Shown: positions 12,409 to 12,523 of the stretch, piece after piece
How the letters are laid out: each line of letters starts with the position of its first letter
How positions within the stretch are numbered: the first letter of the stretch is position 1
Origin: DAOTTW01 sp034437615
Lineage (GTDB): Bacteria > Chloroflexota > Anaerolineae > Aggregatilineales > Phototrophicaceae
Assembly (NCBI GenBank): GCA_034437615.1
Contig: DAOTTW010000116.1
Span: 1 to 12,523, forward strand
Direction: 5' to 3'
DNA: 12,523 bases
Program-made: the position numbers and the translations under genes
The notes under the pieces: generated by a model
The model's input: the letters and a program-made list of their open reading frames with translations, nothing else
What the model was told of the DNA's origin: nothing
The model's database searches: none

Positions 12409-12523
12409 TCAGGCGAAGATGTCGCTGACCGTCATGCTGAAACCTGGCAGCACATCCCCGCCGGATACCGTCATGTCGCGGCTAAACAGGTCGTTGCTGC
12501 CATCAGCGGCGTAGGTCTCGACA
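12409..12523 (-). CDS. C-terminus of an Uma2-family (DUF820) protein, partial
   Basis: Thirty-seven codons are open from the window edge to a TGA at 12409-12411 on the minus strand. They start VETYAADGSNDLFSRD and end in DVLPGFSMTVSDIFA. The LPGFS-x-x-V-x-D-I-F ending and the preceding VE-x-Y strand are typical of the C-terminus of Uma2-family putative PD-(D/E)XK nucleases. These are common in multiple copies in Chloroflexota and Cyanobacteria, and their function is not established. The gene converges on bchH with only 28 bp between stops, and no clear intrinsic terminator is visible there. Confidence 0.6.
   Translation of the reverse strand, partial: VETYAADGSNDLFSRDMTVSGGDVLPGFSMTVSDIFA

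Overview
The window is a magnesium-chelatase locus from a bacteriochlorophyll-making bacterium. All three subunits of the enzyme that inserts Mg2+ into protoporphyrin IX are present: bchD on the minus strand, and bchI and bchH on the plus strand. An anoxygenic phototroph of the Chloroflexota is the best guess. The reasons are the moderately GC-rich DNA, the dispersed 'GTAGGGACGCC' hairpin repeats, an Uma2-type gene, and the BchH/BchI/BchD sequence style. No taxonomic search was possible, so this is an inference.

Layout, left to right. Positions 1-51 hold the tail of an unidentified plus-strand gene, which runs into an old MITE-like element (50-220). A GT1/GT28-type glycosyltransferase (412-1665, minus) is divergent from a TcmP/leucine-carboxyl-methyltransferase-like SAM methyltransferase (2162-3028, plus). 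The spacer between them holds a partial hairpin repeat and a complete 169-bp MITE with 12-bp perfect terminal inverted repeats and a perfect 8-bp target duplication. Next comes a compact minus-strand run, read from right to left: bchD (5101-7005), an HPr-kinase-like P-loop protein (4099-5049), a PAPS-dependent sulfotransferase (3211-4092) and a 56-aa two-helix membrane protein (3029-3199). The stop codon of the last gene directly abuts that of the methyltransferase. A 231-bp divergent control region (7006-7236) separates bchD from bchI (7237-8358). bchH (8514-12380) follows bchI after a 155-bp spacer filled by another hairpin repeat and a G8 run. The window ends inside a convergent Uma2-family gene (12409 to the edge).

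How it fits together: BchI and BchD form the AAA+ motor and BchH binds the porphyrin. In this BchD the P-loop and Walker B are degenerate while the vWA MIDAS site is intact. The divergent spacer carries a perfect GTGAT-N4-ATCAC dyad (CRP/FNR-type core) and a TATAAT box, so common control of both arms is plausible. The most unusual points are the HPr-kinase-like/sulfotransferase/small-membrane-protein genes downstream of bchD, and a repeat family that has entered three or four intergenic spacers and supplies the stop codon of bchD.
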